NCBI RefSeq assembly: GCF_021018805.1
Contig: NC_086253.1
Span: forward strand, 14,076,735 to 14,140,734
DNA: 64,000 nt
Reading direction: 5' to 3'
Origin: Prinia subflava
Taxonomy: Eukaryota > Chordata > Aves > Passeriformes > Cisticolidae
The notes under the pieces were generated by a model that saw only the letters and a program-made list of their open reading frames with translations, was not told where the DNA came from and ran no database searches. The position numbers and the translations under genes are program-made. Positions 40,965 through 48,535 of the stretch are shown in pieces. The first letter of the stretch is position 1, and each line of letters opens with the position of its first letter.

Positions 40965-41440
40965 TGAGCCTGCAGGGTGCCCTGGCAGCCCCGAGGGCAA
41001 ACCCCACCCTGGGGTGCCCCAAACACAGCCCAGGCAGGCAGAGCAGTGACTGTGCTGCTGTGCCCAGCGCTGGGGGGGCCTCACCTGGAGGGCTGCGTGC
41101 TGTGCTGGACCCCACAGTTCAAGAACATTGTTCAGGAGGAGAACAAAGCTGTTGAAATGTCTGGAAGGAATGTCCTGTGAGGAGCATCTGAGGGCTCTGG
41201 GCTAGTCTGGTTTGCAGAAAAGGAAGCTGAGCATTGACCTCATTGTTTTCTGCAGCTTCTGAAGAGTGGAAGTGGAGATGGAGGTGCTCATCTCCCTTGT
41301 ATCCAGTGACAGAACACATGAGAATGGTCCAAAACTGCACCAGGAGAGGTTTAGGTGGGACATTTACAAACATTTATTTGCTGGGGGAGTGGTCAAACTC
41401 TGGAACAGGCTTTCCAAACAAGTGGTTGATGACTCAAGTG
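40965..41440 (+). mobile_element. CR1 LINE, left part (split by the ERV)
   Basis: Plus-strand CR1 sequence running from the end of ORF2 into the 3' UTR. Landmarks in order are GGTGCCCCAAACACAGCCCA, GGGGCCTCACCTGGAGG-type words at 41077, AGGAGAGGTTTAGGTGGGAC (41341) and CTCTGGAACAGGCTTTCC (41398). The element stops abruptly at CAAGTG (41435-41440), where the ERV LTR begins, and resumes after 49089. The CR1 is therefore older than the ERV. ORF2 is decayed and non-coding. Confidence 0.8.
41435..41440. repeat. ERV target-site duplication, left copy (CAAGTG)
   Basis: CAAGTG directly precedes the 5' LTR and is repeated directly after the 3' LTR at 49084-49089. A 6-bp duplication is typical of betaretrovirus-like (ERVK) and alpharetrovirus-like integration. 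The word belongs to the CR1 target, and removing the ERV plus one copy gives an uninterrupted CR1 3' UTR. Confidence 0.85.
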
Positions 41441-41708
41441 TGTGGCAGTGTGTTAATTTAATCGGTTAAGCTTTCTATACTTTTGTACTTGTTCCCTGTA
41501 CCCTACCCCTCGATTGTTCCTTTGTTTAACTCACATGACTCTGGCACCTGCCATGCGGCACACGGTTAGCTGCCTGTCATTTCTCCCGCCTTTGTAAATC
41601 CCTCCTATTTTTCCCCTGATTAGTCCAAGCGATGTTCTATTACACCTGTATCCCCTGGCAACCTGCCCCGGTTGGCTGGCAGTGGCTGGCCACCCCCTTT
41701 GTCCCCCC

Positions 41709-41729
41709 TCCAAATCCTTTGGATAAAAA
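41709..41729 (+). promoter_or_regulatory. ERV core promoter (TATA-like) in the 5' LTR
   Basis: ATAAAAA at 41723-41729 lies next to a perfect inverted repeat TCCAAA-TCC-TTTGGA (41709-41723) and between C-rich runs. Transcription should start about 25-30 bp downstream, near 41750, giving an R region that contains the AATAAA at 41781. The 3' LTR copy has C at the equivalent of position 41724. Confidence 0.6.
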
Positions 41730-41780
41730 CCCCCCGCACCCCTCTCCCCCCGAGCAGTTTCGGGCTGAGGAGGTGTTTGC

Positions 41781-41786
41781 AATAAA
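41781..41786 (+). terminator. Poly(A) signal in the 5' LTR R region
   Basis: AATAAA followed about 15 bp later by GT/T-rich sequence (CTGTTCGTCTGAAATTGTTT). The functional copy for proviral transcripts is the equivalent one at 48876-48881. Confidence 0.7.
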
Positions 41787-41992
41787 CCCTCTGTTCGTCT
41801 GAAATTGTTTCCTCCTTTCTTTCCACTGCCCATCGAATCTCCATCGCTCGCATAAGCCTCTGCCAGGCAAAGAACCCACGGGAGTCAGTACTGCTTGCGA
41901 GCTTGCAGACTGACCCCCTAACACTCTGTCGCTGTGTCTGGGCCAGCGGTGACAGAGCCCGTTGGCTCTCTGTGAGCACACCGACGGAGGTG

Positions 41993-42010
41993 TGGCGCCC
42001 AACGTGGGGC
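41993..42010 (+). other. Primer binding site, tRNA-Lys(1,2) type
   Basis: TGGCGCCCAACGTGGGGC begins four bases after the LTR end. It is the complement expected for the 3' end of tRNA-Lys(1,2), the primer class of several betaretroviruses and HERV-K-like elements. It differs from the tRNA-Lys3 type in reading CCCAACGTGGG after the shared TGGCGCCC. Minus-strand DNA synthesis would start here. Confidence 0.85.
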
Positions 42011-42643
42011 ACTGGAAAGGGGCTTTCAGCGCCTTTACGGAGCCCACGGGCAGGATTGGTGCGTCTCAGCAAGGAGCTGAGCTCACCTGAAATAATCCCT
42101 GGACGTCACATCGGCCCGGGTTTGAGCGCCCTCCGCGAGGGATCGCTCCCCGGGGAAGAGGAGGGCAGCCGTCTCCGCCGCGTCTCGAAGACGGTCCTTC
42201 TCCGGCGGTGGATCTTCTGGAGCAGCTTTGGAGCACCACGCCAGGGGTTCGTAAGTAAGCAGACCCCCCTAGTCCGCGGGGCGGGTCAGTGGGAACGGCG
42301 TTTCCCTTTCTGGCAGCCTGTGGGGGACAGCACCCCCCTGGCTGAGGTCGCGCGGCCCCCGGGATTTGGGTTTTTTGGCCCCTGTCCCGGGCTCACCCCC
42401 CCCGGCGGTTTTTCGTTCCCTCGGTTGATTTAAAGCTTTTATTTTTGTGCGCAAGCGCGAGCTCGTACGGCGCGGCTGCCGGCAGGCGCGGGTTTTCGCC
42501 GGCCAGCCAGTTTCGGTTTCGCCGCGTGCGCTGGCTTTTTGCAGAGCGGACAGGCGCGTGAAACAGCGGTTTTAAAAAGCGCGGCGGCGGGTTTTTTTTC
42601 GTTGCGTCTTTCGTTTGCTAGCTCCAGAAATCACGCAGGCAGA
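42011..42643 (+). other. ERV 5' leader (CpG-rich)
   Basis: Untranslated leader between PBS and gag, expected to contain the packaging signal. It is strikingly CpG-rich, especially 42445-42540, with clustered GCGC/CGCG palindromes able to form stem-loops. The open frame continuing upstream from gag through 42539 has no ATG and is best read as chance openness of the GC-rich leader. Confidence 0.6.
42249..42256 (+). other. Candidate major splice donor
   Basis: TTC|GTAAGTAAG at 42248-42259 is a strong match to the donor consensus (GTAAGT), in the leader upstream of gag as in other retroviruses. Its natural partner is the acceptor ending at 48130, ahead of the env remnant. Confidence 0.6.
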
Positions 42644-44491
42644 AGGGGTGCTTCTCTGTCTGCTTCCCAGAAAGGAGTGTTTTACAGTTGTGTTGCATTA
42701 TTAGAAGTTAATAAAGTTAAGTTCTCTAAGGATTGTTTAAAAAAGCTGGTCCGATGGCTTTTCCTGCAGTACCCGACGGCGTCCCTGCCGATGGTACACA
42801 GCCCCCGGTTTTGGGAGCTGGCGGAAAAGAAACTATTACAATTAGGTAACGCCGGGGAAAAGAACACACAGAAATTAGCCTTTTTAATTTTGCAATTAAA
42901 GACGGCAGCGACGAAAAAGGGAGTGCAGAAAAGCTCTCAGGAACCCCAGCTAGCCCCGGTTTCCCTTCAACCCAATCCCAGCCCCTCTGCCCCGAGAAAG
43001 GGAAATTTGAGGAAAGCAGCAACTCAGAGAGTTGTCCGCCCAGACTCTCTGAAAAATTCCCGGCCCCCGAGCCCCAGTAGCCTGGGACAGACTGCTGGGG
43101 ACCCCTCGGAAGGCTCCGGCCAAGCTGACCGAGGACCTTTCCTTCCCCCTGCTTCCCCGAATTGCAAACCCAAGGTTCAGTTTAATTTAAACGCGTCACA
43201 CTGGCCACAAAATGGCGGCGGTGACCCACCTAATGGCGCCCACTCCTCCACGTGGCCACCACCCTTCCCCCATCCCCTGAACCCCTTTCTTCCCTCCAAC
43301 CCCTTCCTTCCCTCAGCTCCTCCCTCCGCCCCTCCCATAGCCCCTTCCCAGACCCCTCCCTCCTCCCCCAAGGTCCCGCCCACTCACCCTGCCCCTCGAC
43401 ACGCCCCTGAGGCAGGGCCGAGTCCCTCTCCCTGCCCCGGAAGGACGCCATCTTGCCGGCAATTTTCCCACGCCCTCTCTTCTGGTTCCCACGGTTGGGA
43501 ACCAGAAGAAATGAGCGAGGGTGAGCCAGAGGTCACTCTCTCTGCTGCGCCTGTCACCTACCGCAGAACACGTGGTGGTGACACACCAAAACCCAATTGG
43601 CATGCTTTTTCCCAAAGCATCATTTGGGATTTATGCAAGGCGCACAAGGAATATGGCAGGGAGAGTCCCTACTTCCGTGGCTTCCTCACTGCTGATCTCG
43701 CAGGTGTCCATGTTGTTCCAGCAGACCTCCGGCAGCTTTTCTCTTGCCTGATGAATGGCACAGAGTTTAAGCTCTGGGATGCAGCATTTAAACAGGCCCT
43801 GCGAGAAGCAATGCCTCAGTTGCCCTTTCCAGCCATCGATGAAGAGGGCAATCCCCTCTCTCTTGAGTTGCTTGCTGGTGAAGGTTCCTATGTTTCCCCT
43901 GAGTCCCAGGCAGCCCTAATACCCTCAGCAGTCCTTTCAACTATAAAAAATATAGCCTGCAAGGCTTTCTTTTGTTTGCAGCCAGACGCACCATCACCAC
44001 CCTATACCACCATTAGGCAGGGACCTTCTGAATCATTTGTTGCCTTTGTAGAGCGGCTCACCAGAGCAGTGGAGGTTCAAGTTCAAACAGAAAGTGCACG
44101 GGAAGGTATTATAGGGGAGCTTGTTTTCGTTAATGCTAACGACCTGTGTAAACAGGCAATTTTGAGTCTTCCCCTAGATCTGCCCCGCACTCTCCAGTCA
44201 ATGCTCCAGGTGTGCCAGATGAAGGTGCCCTTCCTTGCCCGGGGGAACCCACCACCACCCTCCCAGGCAACCTTTCCGCCCAAGGCTGTGCGTGCTGCAG
44301 AATCATCCCAACAGCCTCGACATCGTCCGCCTCGGCGGCGACCCTCCTTCGGCAATTGCCCTGGTCGCTGCTTCTTCTGCAAGGAGGAAGGACACTGGAC
44401 TGCCAACTGCCCTAAGAAACCTTCACTACAGCGGACTCAAAATACATCTCCAGGAACACCGGTGCCTTCCCAGGCACAGCAAAAAAACTGA
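42644..44491 (+). pseudogene. gag: ERV gag polyprotein, start codon lost
   Basis: Gag builds the virion: matrix, proline-rich linker, capsid, nucleocapsid. The frame is open from before 42644 to TGA at 44489-44491. The reading GASLSASQKG after codon 42644 looks like a myristoylated Gag N-terminus, and its context (A at -3, G at +4) is ideal for initiation, but the codon is AGG. The first in-frame ATG is only at 42791, inside the matrix region. After a helical matrix-like segment (to about 42910) comes a Pro/Ser-rich linker with three PSAP late motifs (codons starting 42983, 43310, 43322). Capsid probably begins near 43550 (PVTYRR). The major homology region is at about 44015-44059 (RQGPSESF...FVERL). 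One CCHC zinc knuckle (CFFCKEEGHWTANC) is at 44369-44410. It overlaps pro by a -1 frameshift. Apart from the start it is unbroken over about 615 codons. Confidence 0.88.
44482..44488 (+). promoter_or_regulatory. -1 ribosomal frameshift site (A AAA AAC)
   Basis: In the gag frame the heptamer reads A AAA AAC immediately before the TGA stop, the same type of slippery site used at the gag-pro junction of MMTV. A -1 slip moves ribosomes to the frame opening at 44416 and continuing into protease. The overlap of open frames (44416-44491) includes the site, which supports the assignment. Confidence 0.85.
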
Positions 44492-44503
44492 AAGGGGAGC
44501 GCG

Positions 44504-44563
44504 GGTCCACCCAGCGCGACGACCCCAATCGGGTGGACCGGGCAGGGAACTCCAAAGGGGGTC
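44504..44563 (+). other. Predicted frameshift-stimulating pseudoknot
   Basis: Stem 1 is a perfect 9-bp pairing, GGTCCACCC (44504-44512) with GGGTGGACC (44531-44539). Stem 2 pairs the loop segment GACCCC (44521-44526) with GGGGTC (44558-44563), giving an H-type pseudoknot. The 15-nt spacer from the heptamer is longer than usual (about 5-9). An alternative GCGC...GCGC hairpin starting at 44499 would shorten it to 10. Pairings are read from the sequence; folding energy was not computed. Confidence 0.5.
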
Positions 44564-44979
44564 AATTGGATGGACATTCTACACCAGACTCAAGAACACC
44601 TGAACATGATATAGCAAGACCTATTCTCACTACCTCTTCCTTTTTTGAACCCTACAGGTTGCATCTCACCAGACCATTGTACCTGACGGATAGGGACTTC
44701 CATTTTGTGACCCTAGACCCAAAGAAGTTACATCAGTGGCCAATGACTGGCGAAGGTAAGTTCATCATCGTCGGTGATTGCAAATACACTCCGCAGGAGA
44801 TTGAGGTAGTCCCAGGGACACTTCACAATAACCCCAGGGCCCTCATTCTCTGGCTGCGCTGCACTCATCCACCCACATTTTTACCCGAGGGCCAGGTCAT
44901 TGCACAAGCAATTCCTTATGGTGACCCAGAACATCTTACCTTTACTGTAAATGCTGTACATCACATTTCCACCCGTAAG

Positions 44980-45285
44980 CCCTTGGTGCGATGTACGCTC
45001 ACTGTGGGAGATGAGTCAATAGATAAAGATCTGCTTTTTCACTCAGAGGCAGACGTGACGATTATTCCGACCACGGAATGGCCGTCGCACTGGCCCCTGG
45101 AGGACATGGACGGGCAGATCCAAGGTGTAGGAGGGTTCCAATCCGCAAAACAGTCGAAAAACGTGGTAAAAATTATGGGGCCAAAAGGACAATTGGCTGC
45201 CATCCGTCCTTTTGTTTTAGATTACAAGGAACCCCTGCTTGGAAGAGACCTCATGGCTCAGTGGGGGGTCACAATCGAAATTCCC
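44980..45285 (+). pseudogene. pro: Retroviral aspartic protease domain, active site altered
   Basis: The protease would cut Gag and Gag-Pro-Pol during maturation. Fold landmarks are kept: a flap-like DGQIQGVGG (45109-45135) and the C-terminal LLGRDLMAQWG (about 45238-45270). The active-site loop is LLFHSEADVTII. Where retroviral proteases have the catalytic Asp-Thr/Ser-Gly, this copy reads His-Ser-Glu (45040-45048). Loss of the catalytic Asp and of the Gly should abolish activity. Upstream, 44737-44922 contains LPEGQVIAQAIP and GDCKY words faintly reminiscent of the dUTPase domain that betaretroviruses carry before protease; I cannot confirm that. Confidence 0.8.
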
Positions 45286-45315
45286 GACCCCTCGCAAAAT
45301 TTTCAGGCAGCGGCT

Positions 45316-47130
45316 GCTGAGAAGCGCCCGACCCTCAAACTGAATTGGACGACAGATAAACCAGTCTGGGTTGAGCAGTGGCCGCTAACAAAAGAGAAAT
45401 TACAGGCGCTTCAGGAGCTCGTGGAGGAGCAATTAGCTAAAGGTCACATCGTGGAGACCAATTCTCCATGGAACTCGCCCGTTTTTGTCATTCGAAAGAG
45501 TGACAAAAAACGATGGCGCCTCCTCCACGACCTCTGCCAAATTAACGAAGTAATTGAAGATATGGGGTCTCTCCAGCCTGGGATGCCTTCCCCAACCATG
45601 CTGCCATGAAATTGGAATCTGGCTGTAATTGACATAAAAGATTGCTTTTTCCAAATTCCTCTACACCCGGATGATGCCCCGCGTTTCGCATTCTCGGTTC
45701 CTTCCATCAACCGGGCGGCCCCAAGGAAGAGGTACCACTGGAGGGTGCTCCCGCAAGGGTTGAAAGCCTCCCCGGTGATGTGTCAGCAGTACGTCTCTTC
45801 CTTGCTGTTCCCTGTGCGCGCAGCCACAGAGGGGGTTGTCATCCACCACTATATGGATGACATCCTCGTTTGCGCGCCGACCGAAGATGAACTTACGCGA
45901 GCGCTTGACCTTGTAACCAATTCGTTAGTTGCTGCAGGGTTCGAGCTGCAAAAAGATAAGATCCAAATGATGCCACCCTGGAAGTACCTGGGCCTGGAGA
46001 TTGGTAAGAGGACCACTGTGCCTCAAAAATTGGAAATTTGGACAAATGTCCGTACCCTTGCGGACGCCCATCAGCTTTGCGGTGCCTTGAATTGGGTAAG
46101 GCCCTGGCTAGGTCTGACCACCGAGGATCTAGCCCCTCTTTTCAATTTATTGAAAGGGGGAGAGGAGCTCAGTTCTCCTAGGGTGCTTACCGCAGAGGCA
46201 AAAGCAGCGTTGGAGAAGGTCCAGCAGGCAATGACATCACGACAGGCACACAGATGCGATCCCAAGCTTCCCTTTCGGTTCATCATTCTGGGTAAGCTGC
46301 CACATCTACATGGGATCATTTTTCAATGGGACACGGGTGCAAAAACATCAGCACACAACACCAAGGGCCAAGGCAGAAAGGACCCTCTTCTTATTATAGA
46401 GTGGGTCTTTCTCAGCCACCATCGGCCCAAAAGAATGACACAGCCACAAGAGCTTATGGCTGAGCTCGTCCACAAAGCAAGAACGCAGATGAAAGATTTG
46501 GCAGGGTGCGACTTCGAATGTATTCACATGCCAATTGGATTGTCAACAGGCCAAATGACCAAACCCATGTTGGAACACCTGCTTCAGGAAAATGAAGCAC
46601 TTCAATTCGCTCTAGATTCCTTTACGGGCCAAATTTCAATTCATCGGCCGGCCCACAAACTATTTAATTCGGACGTAACATTTAAATTGGCTTTAAAGAG
46701 TGTCCAGAGCAGGAGACCTCTCGATGCGATGACAGTTTTTACTGACGCGTCCGGAAGTTCTCATAAGTCAGTAATGACTTGGGAGGACCCTGAAACTCGG
46801 CAGTGGGAGGCAGATATTAAAGTAGTTGAGGGTTCACCTCAAATAGCCGAGTTGGCTGCTGTCGTCAGAGCACTTGAGAGATTCTCTGGACCTCTCAATA
46901 TTGTAACCGACTCCGCATACGTAGCGGGGGTGGTATCTAGAGCAGATCAGGCAATTTTACAAGAGGTGTCCAACACAGCTCTGTATGAGCAGCTCTCGAA
47001 ATTGGTCAAAATTGTCTCCCACCGAGAGCAGCCGTTTTATGTGATGCATACCAGGTCGCACACTGAATTGCCTGGGTTTATTGCTGAGGGTAACAGGAGG
47101 GCTGATGCTCTTGCTGCCCCTGTAGCGATA
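45316..47130 (+). pseudogene. pol: Reverse transcriptase and RNase H domains, one stop
   Basis: Copies genomic RNA into DNA and degrades the RNA strand. The RT begins around LNWTTDKPVWVEQWPL (about 45340). The fingers contain SPWNSPVFVIRK and WRLLHDLCQIN. TGA at 45607-45609 then cuts the domain just before VIDIKDCFF, which carries the first catalytic Asp (45631). The VLPQG motif is at 45745 and the YMDD box at 45850-45861. The RNase H catalytic residues are all present: FTDASGS (Asp 46744), AELAA (Glu 46849), TDSAYV (Asp 46919), NRRADALA (Asp 47104). Apart from the stop, no residue essential to RT or RNase H appears lost. Confidence 0.88.
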
Positions 47131-48099
47131 GCCCCATTGCCTGACGTTTTTGAGCAGGCCAAGCTCAGTCATCAGCTGTTCCACCAGAACGCGCCTAGCT
47201 TAGCTAGACGTTTTAACCTCACACGTCAACAAGCTAAGGCGATTGTTGGCTCGTGTCCTTCCTGTCAGTCCCACGCTGTGCCTACCCTGCATGCCGGGGT
47301 CAACCCTCGCGGGTTGGAGAGCTGTGAACTCTGGCAGACAGATGTCACCCACATTCCATCATTTGGGAGACTGAAGTACGTTCACGTCTCCGTCGATACC
47401 TTCTCTGGCGCTGTCTATGCCTCTGCACACGCAGGTGAGAGGGCCCAACATGTTATCCAACACTTTGTTCAGGCCTTCTCATTCATGGGCATCCCCAAGG
47501 GGATCAAAACAGACAACGGCCCTGCGTACAAATCCAAGGAATTTGCTGGCTTCCTGCAGCAATAGGGAGTGGAGCACAAGACAGGCATCCCCCACTCCCC
47601 CACAGGCCAAGCAATCGTGGAGAGGACACACCAAGAGATCAAGAGGGTCCTTAAACAACAGCAACAGGTATTAAAGGTGGAACCGCCGGCAATCAGATTG
47701 GCCCGAGCCCTTTATGTCATCAATTTTCTAAATTGTTCCTTTGAAAATCCCAATCCGCCCATTACCATACACTTTGGGTGCAACAAGGAGTGGCAGTTCG
47801 ACCCCAAGCCCCCGGTGCTGGTGAGATCGCCTGAGTCAGGGAAGGTGGAGGGTCCATTTGACCTGGTGACGTGGGGGCGTGGGTACGCCTGTGTCCTCAC
47901 GCCTACCGGAATCAAATGGATACCTGCCAAATGGGTAAAACCATTCATTAAAAGGAAGAGGGAGCGTGACGACAGCGTCCCGCAGGTGGCTTCGGCGGCA
48001 TTCCGCCGTCGAAGGCGAGTCTCCTCCAGACCCTCTCTTCCCATCCTGTGGGAATGGGACCATGACCTGTCCTTTACCTATTTCTGTGACCCAAATTAA
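47131..48099 (+). pseudogene. pol: Integrase domain, stop inside the catalytic core
   Basis: Integrase inserts viral DNA into the genome. The N-terminal zinc domain is intact (HQLFH at 47170-47184, CPSC at 47254-47265). The catalytic triad is present: Asp in WQTDVTH (47341), Asp in KTDNGPAY (47512) and Glu in IVERTH (47620), with 35 residues between the second and third (DD35E). TAG at 47563-47565 falls between the last two. The C-terminal SH3-like module is recognisable (GRGYACVLTPTGIKWIPAKWVKPF, about 47875-47946), followed by an Arg-rich tail (RRRRR) to the stop at 48099. Confidence 0.9.
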
Positions 48100-48107
48100 T
48101 AATTTTT

Positions 48108-48130
48108 GACCCCCCAGTTTTGTTTTTCAG
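48108..48130 (+). other. Candidate env splice acceptor
   Basis: A pyrimidine-rich run ending TTTTGTTTTTCAG at 48118-48130 lies between the pol stop and the first ATG of the env remnant, the position expected for the subgenomic mRNA acceptor. It would pair with the donor at 42251. Confidence 0.55.
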
Positions 48131-48143
48131 ACCCGGACCCAAG

Positions 48144-48433
48144 ATGCTAAGCCTCCCGACCGTGCTCTTTACATTCTTAAAGGTTGGGGTTTATCTGGAT
48201 GGGCCGGGTCCATTTTAAAAACATGTCTGTTGATTTTGTTTATTATTTTAATTGTTTGTCTTGCTTTCGGACTAATCAGGAGATCGTTAATTAAGTTAGT
48301 TTTAAGTTCCACATCTACCCCCTCTCCGGCTGCTGCTCGGCTCGCCAAGGTCACGGCTCCTGAGGACGAGCTGAAGGAGCTTGAAAAGGAGCTTGAAGAA
48401 GAAAGTGACGGTGAAAGCCTCGCAGACGATTAG
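48144..48433 (+). pseudogene. env: env remnant: start segment plus membrane anchor and tail
   Basis: Env normally encodes a surface subunit and a membrane-spanning subunit; here about 290 bp remain. An ATG at 48144 (A at -3) opens a short hydrophobic segment (MLSLPTVLFTFLKV) resembling a signal peptide and stops at 48216-48218. In another frame, from about 48185, comes a membrane-proximal GWGLSGWAGS, a hydrophobic segment (LLILFIILIVCLAFGLI, about 48227-48277), basic RR, and an acidic cytoplasmic tail with KELEKELEEE, ending at TAG 48431-48433. The whole surface subunit and the ectodomain are missing, and the two ends are out of frame. No functional Env is possible. The tail end is followed by about 100 bp and then the polypurine tract. 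Confidence 0.7.
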
Positions 48434-48516
48434 TGGCCAGCTCAACCACCTCGATTCGCCAAATGTTACCTGGACTCTGAGCATCTGCTGGACCCCCCTC
48501 ACTTCTGTTCTTTTAG

Positions 48517-48535
48517 TAAAAAGAAAACGGGGAGA
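48517..48535 (+). other. Polypurine tract
   Basis: AAAAAGAAAACGGGGAGA directly precedes the 3' LTR at 48536, the expected plus-strand priming site. One C interrupts the purine run. Confidence 0.85.

Larger units (their letters stand above)
41441..41988 (+). repeat. ERV 5' LTR
   Basis: 548 bp beginning TGTGGCAGTG and ending CACCGACGGA, equal in length to the 3' copy. The four differences from the 3' LTR lie at 41683 (T/C), 41724 (T/C), 41832 (A/G) and 41907 (A/G). U3 spans about 41441-41750 and holds a TATA-like ATAAAAA (41723-41729). R holds AATAAA (41781-41786). U5 runs to 41988. The 3' terminus is set by the duplication and by the last base shared with the 3' LTR; an end in GA rather than canonical CA is unusual. 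Confidence 0.93.
44488..48099 (+). pseudogene. pol: ERV pro-pol polyprotein, two in-frame stops
   Basis: One reading frame (-1 to gag) runs from the shift site to TAA at 48097-48099 and encodes, in order, an N-terminal pro segment, aspartic protease, reverse transcriptase, RNase H and integrase, about 1200 codons. It is interrupted by TGA at 45607-45609 and TAG at 47563-47565. There are no indels: frame is kept across both stops. Pro and pol share one frame, so only one frameshift is needed, unlike classical betaretroviruses. It lies directly after gag and ends 45 bp before the ATG of the env stub. Both stops are compatible with single G-to-A nonsense changes. The full polyprotein cannot be made from this copy without readthrough. 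Confidence 0.92.

Noticed and set aside
41620..42072. A 150-codon antisense open frame across the 5' LTR and leader, repeated in part in the 3' LTR
   Set aside because: Antisense LTR genes exist in some retroviruses, but this reading has no domain and ends within the LTR. GC-rich sequence readily gives open frames; without family conservation it is chance.
42539..42643. Gag frame extended upstream to 42539
   Set aside because: The upstream codons include no ATG (42539 is TTG) and translate the GC-rich leader. The myristoylation-like N-terminus places the natural start at 42644.
43177..43615. Gly/Arg-rich minus-strand open frames opposite gag
   Set aside because: They are the reverse-strand reading of the C/T-rich Pro/Ser linker; compositional artefacts.
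44737..44922. A dUTPase domain upstream of protease
   Set aside because: Only vague resemblance (LPEGQVIAQAIP). The diagnostic catalytic motifs of dUTPase are not visible, so it is mentioned but not called.
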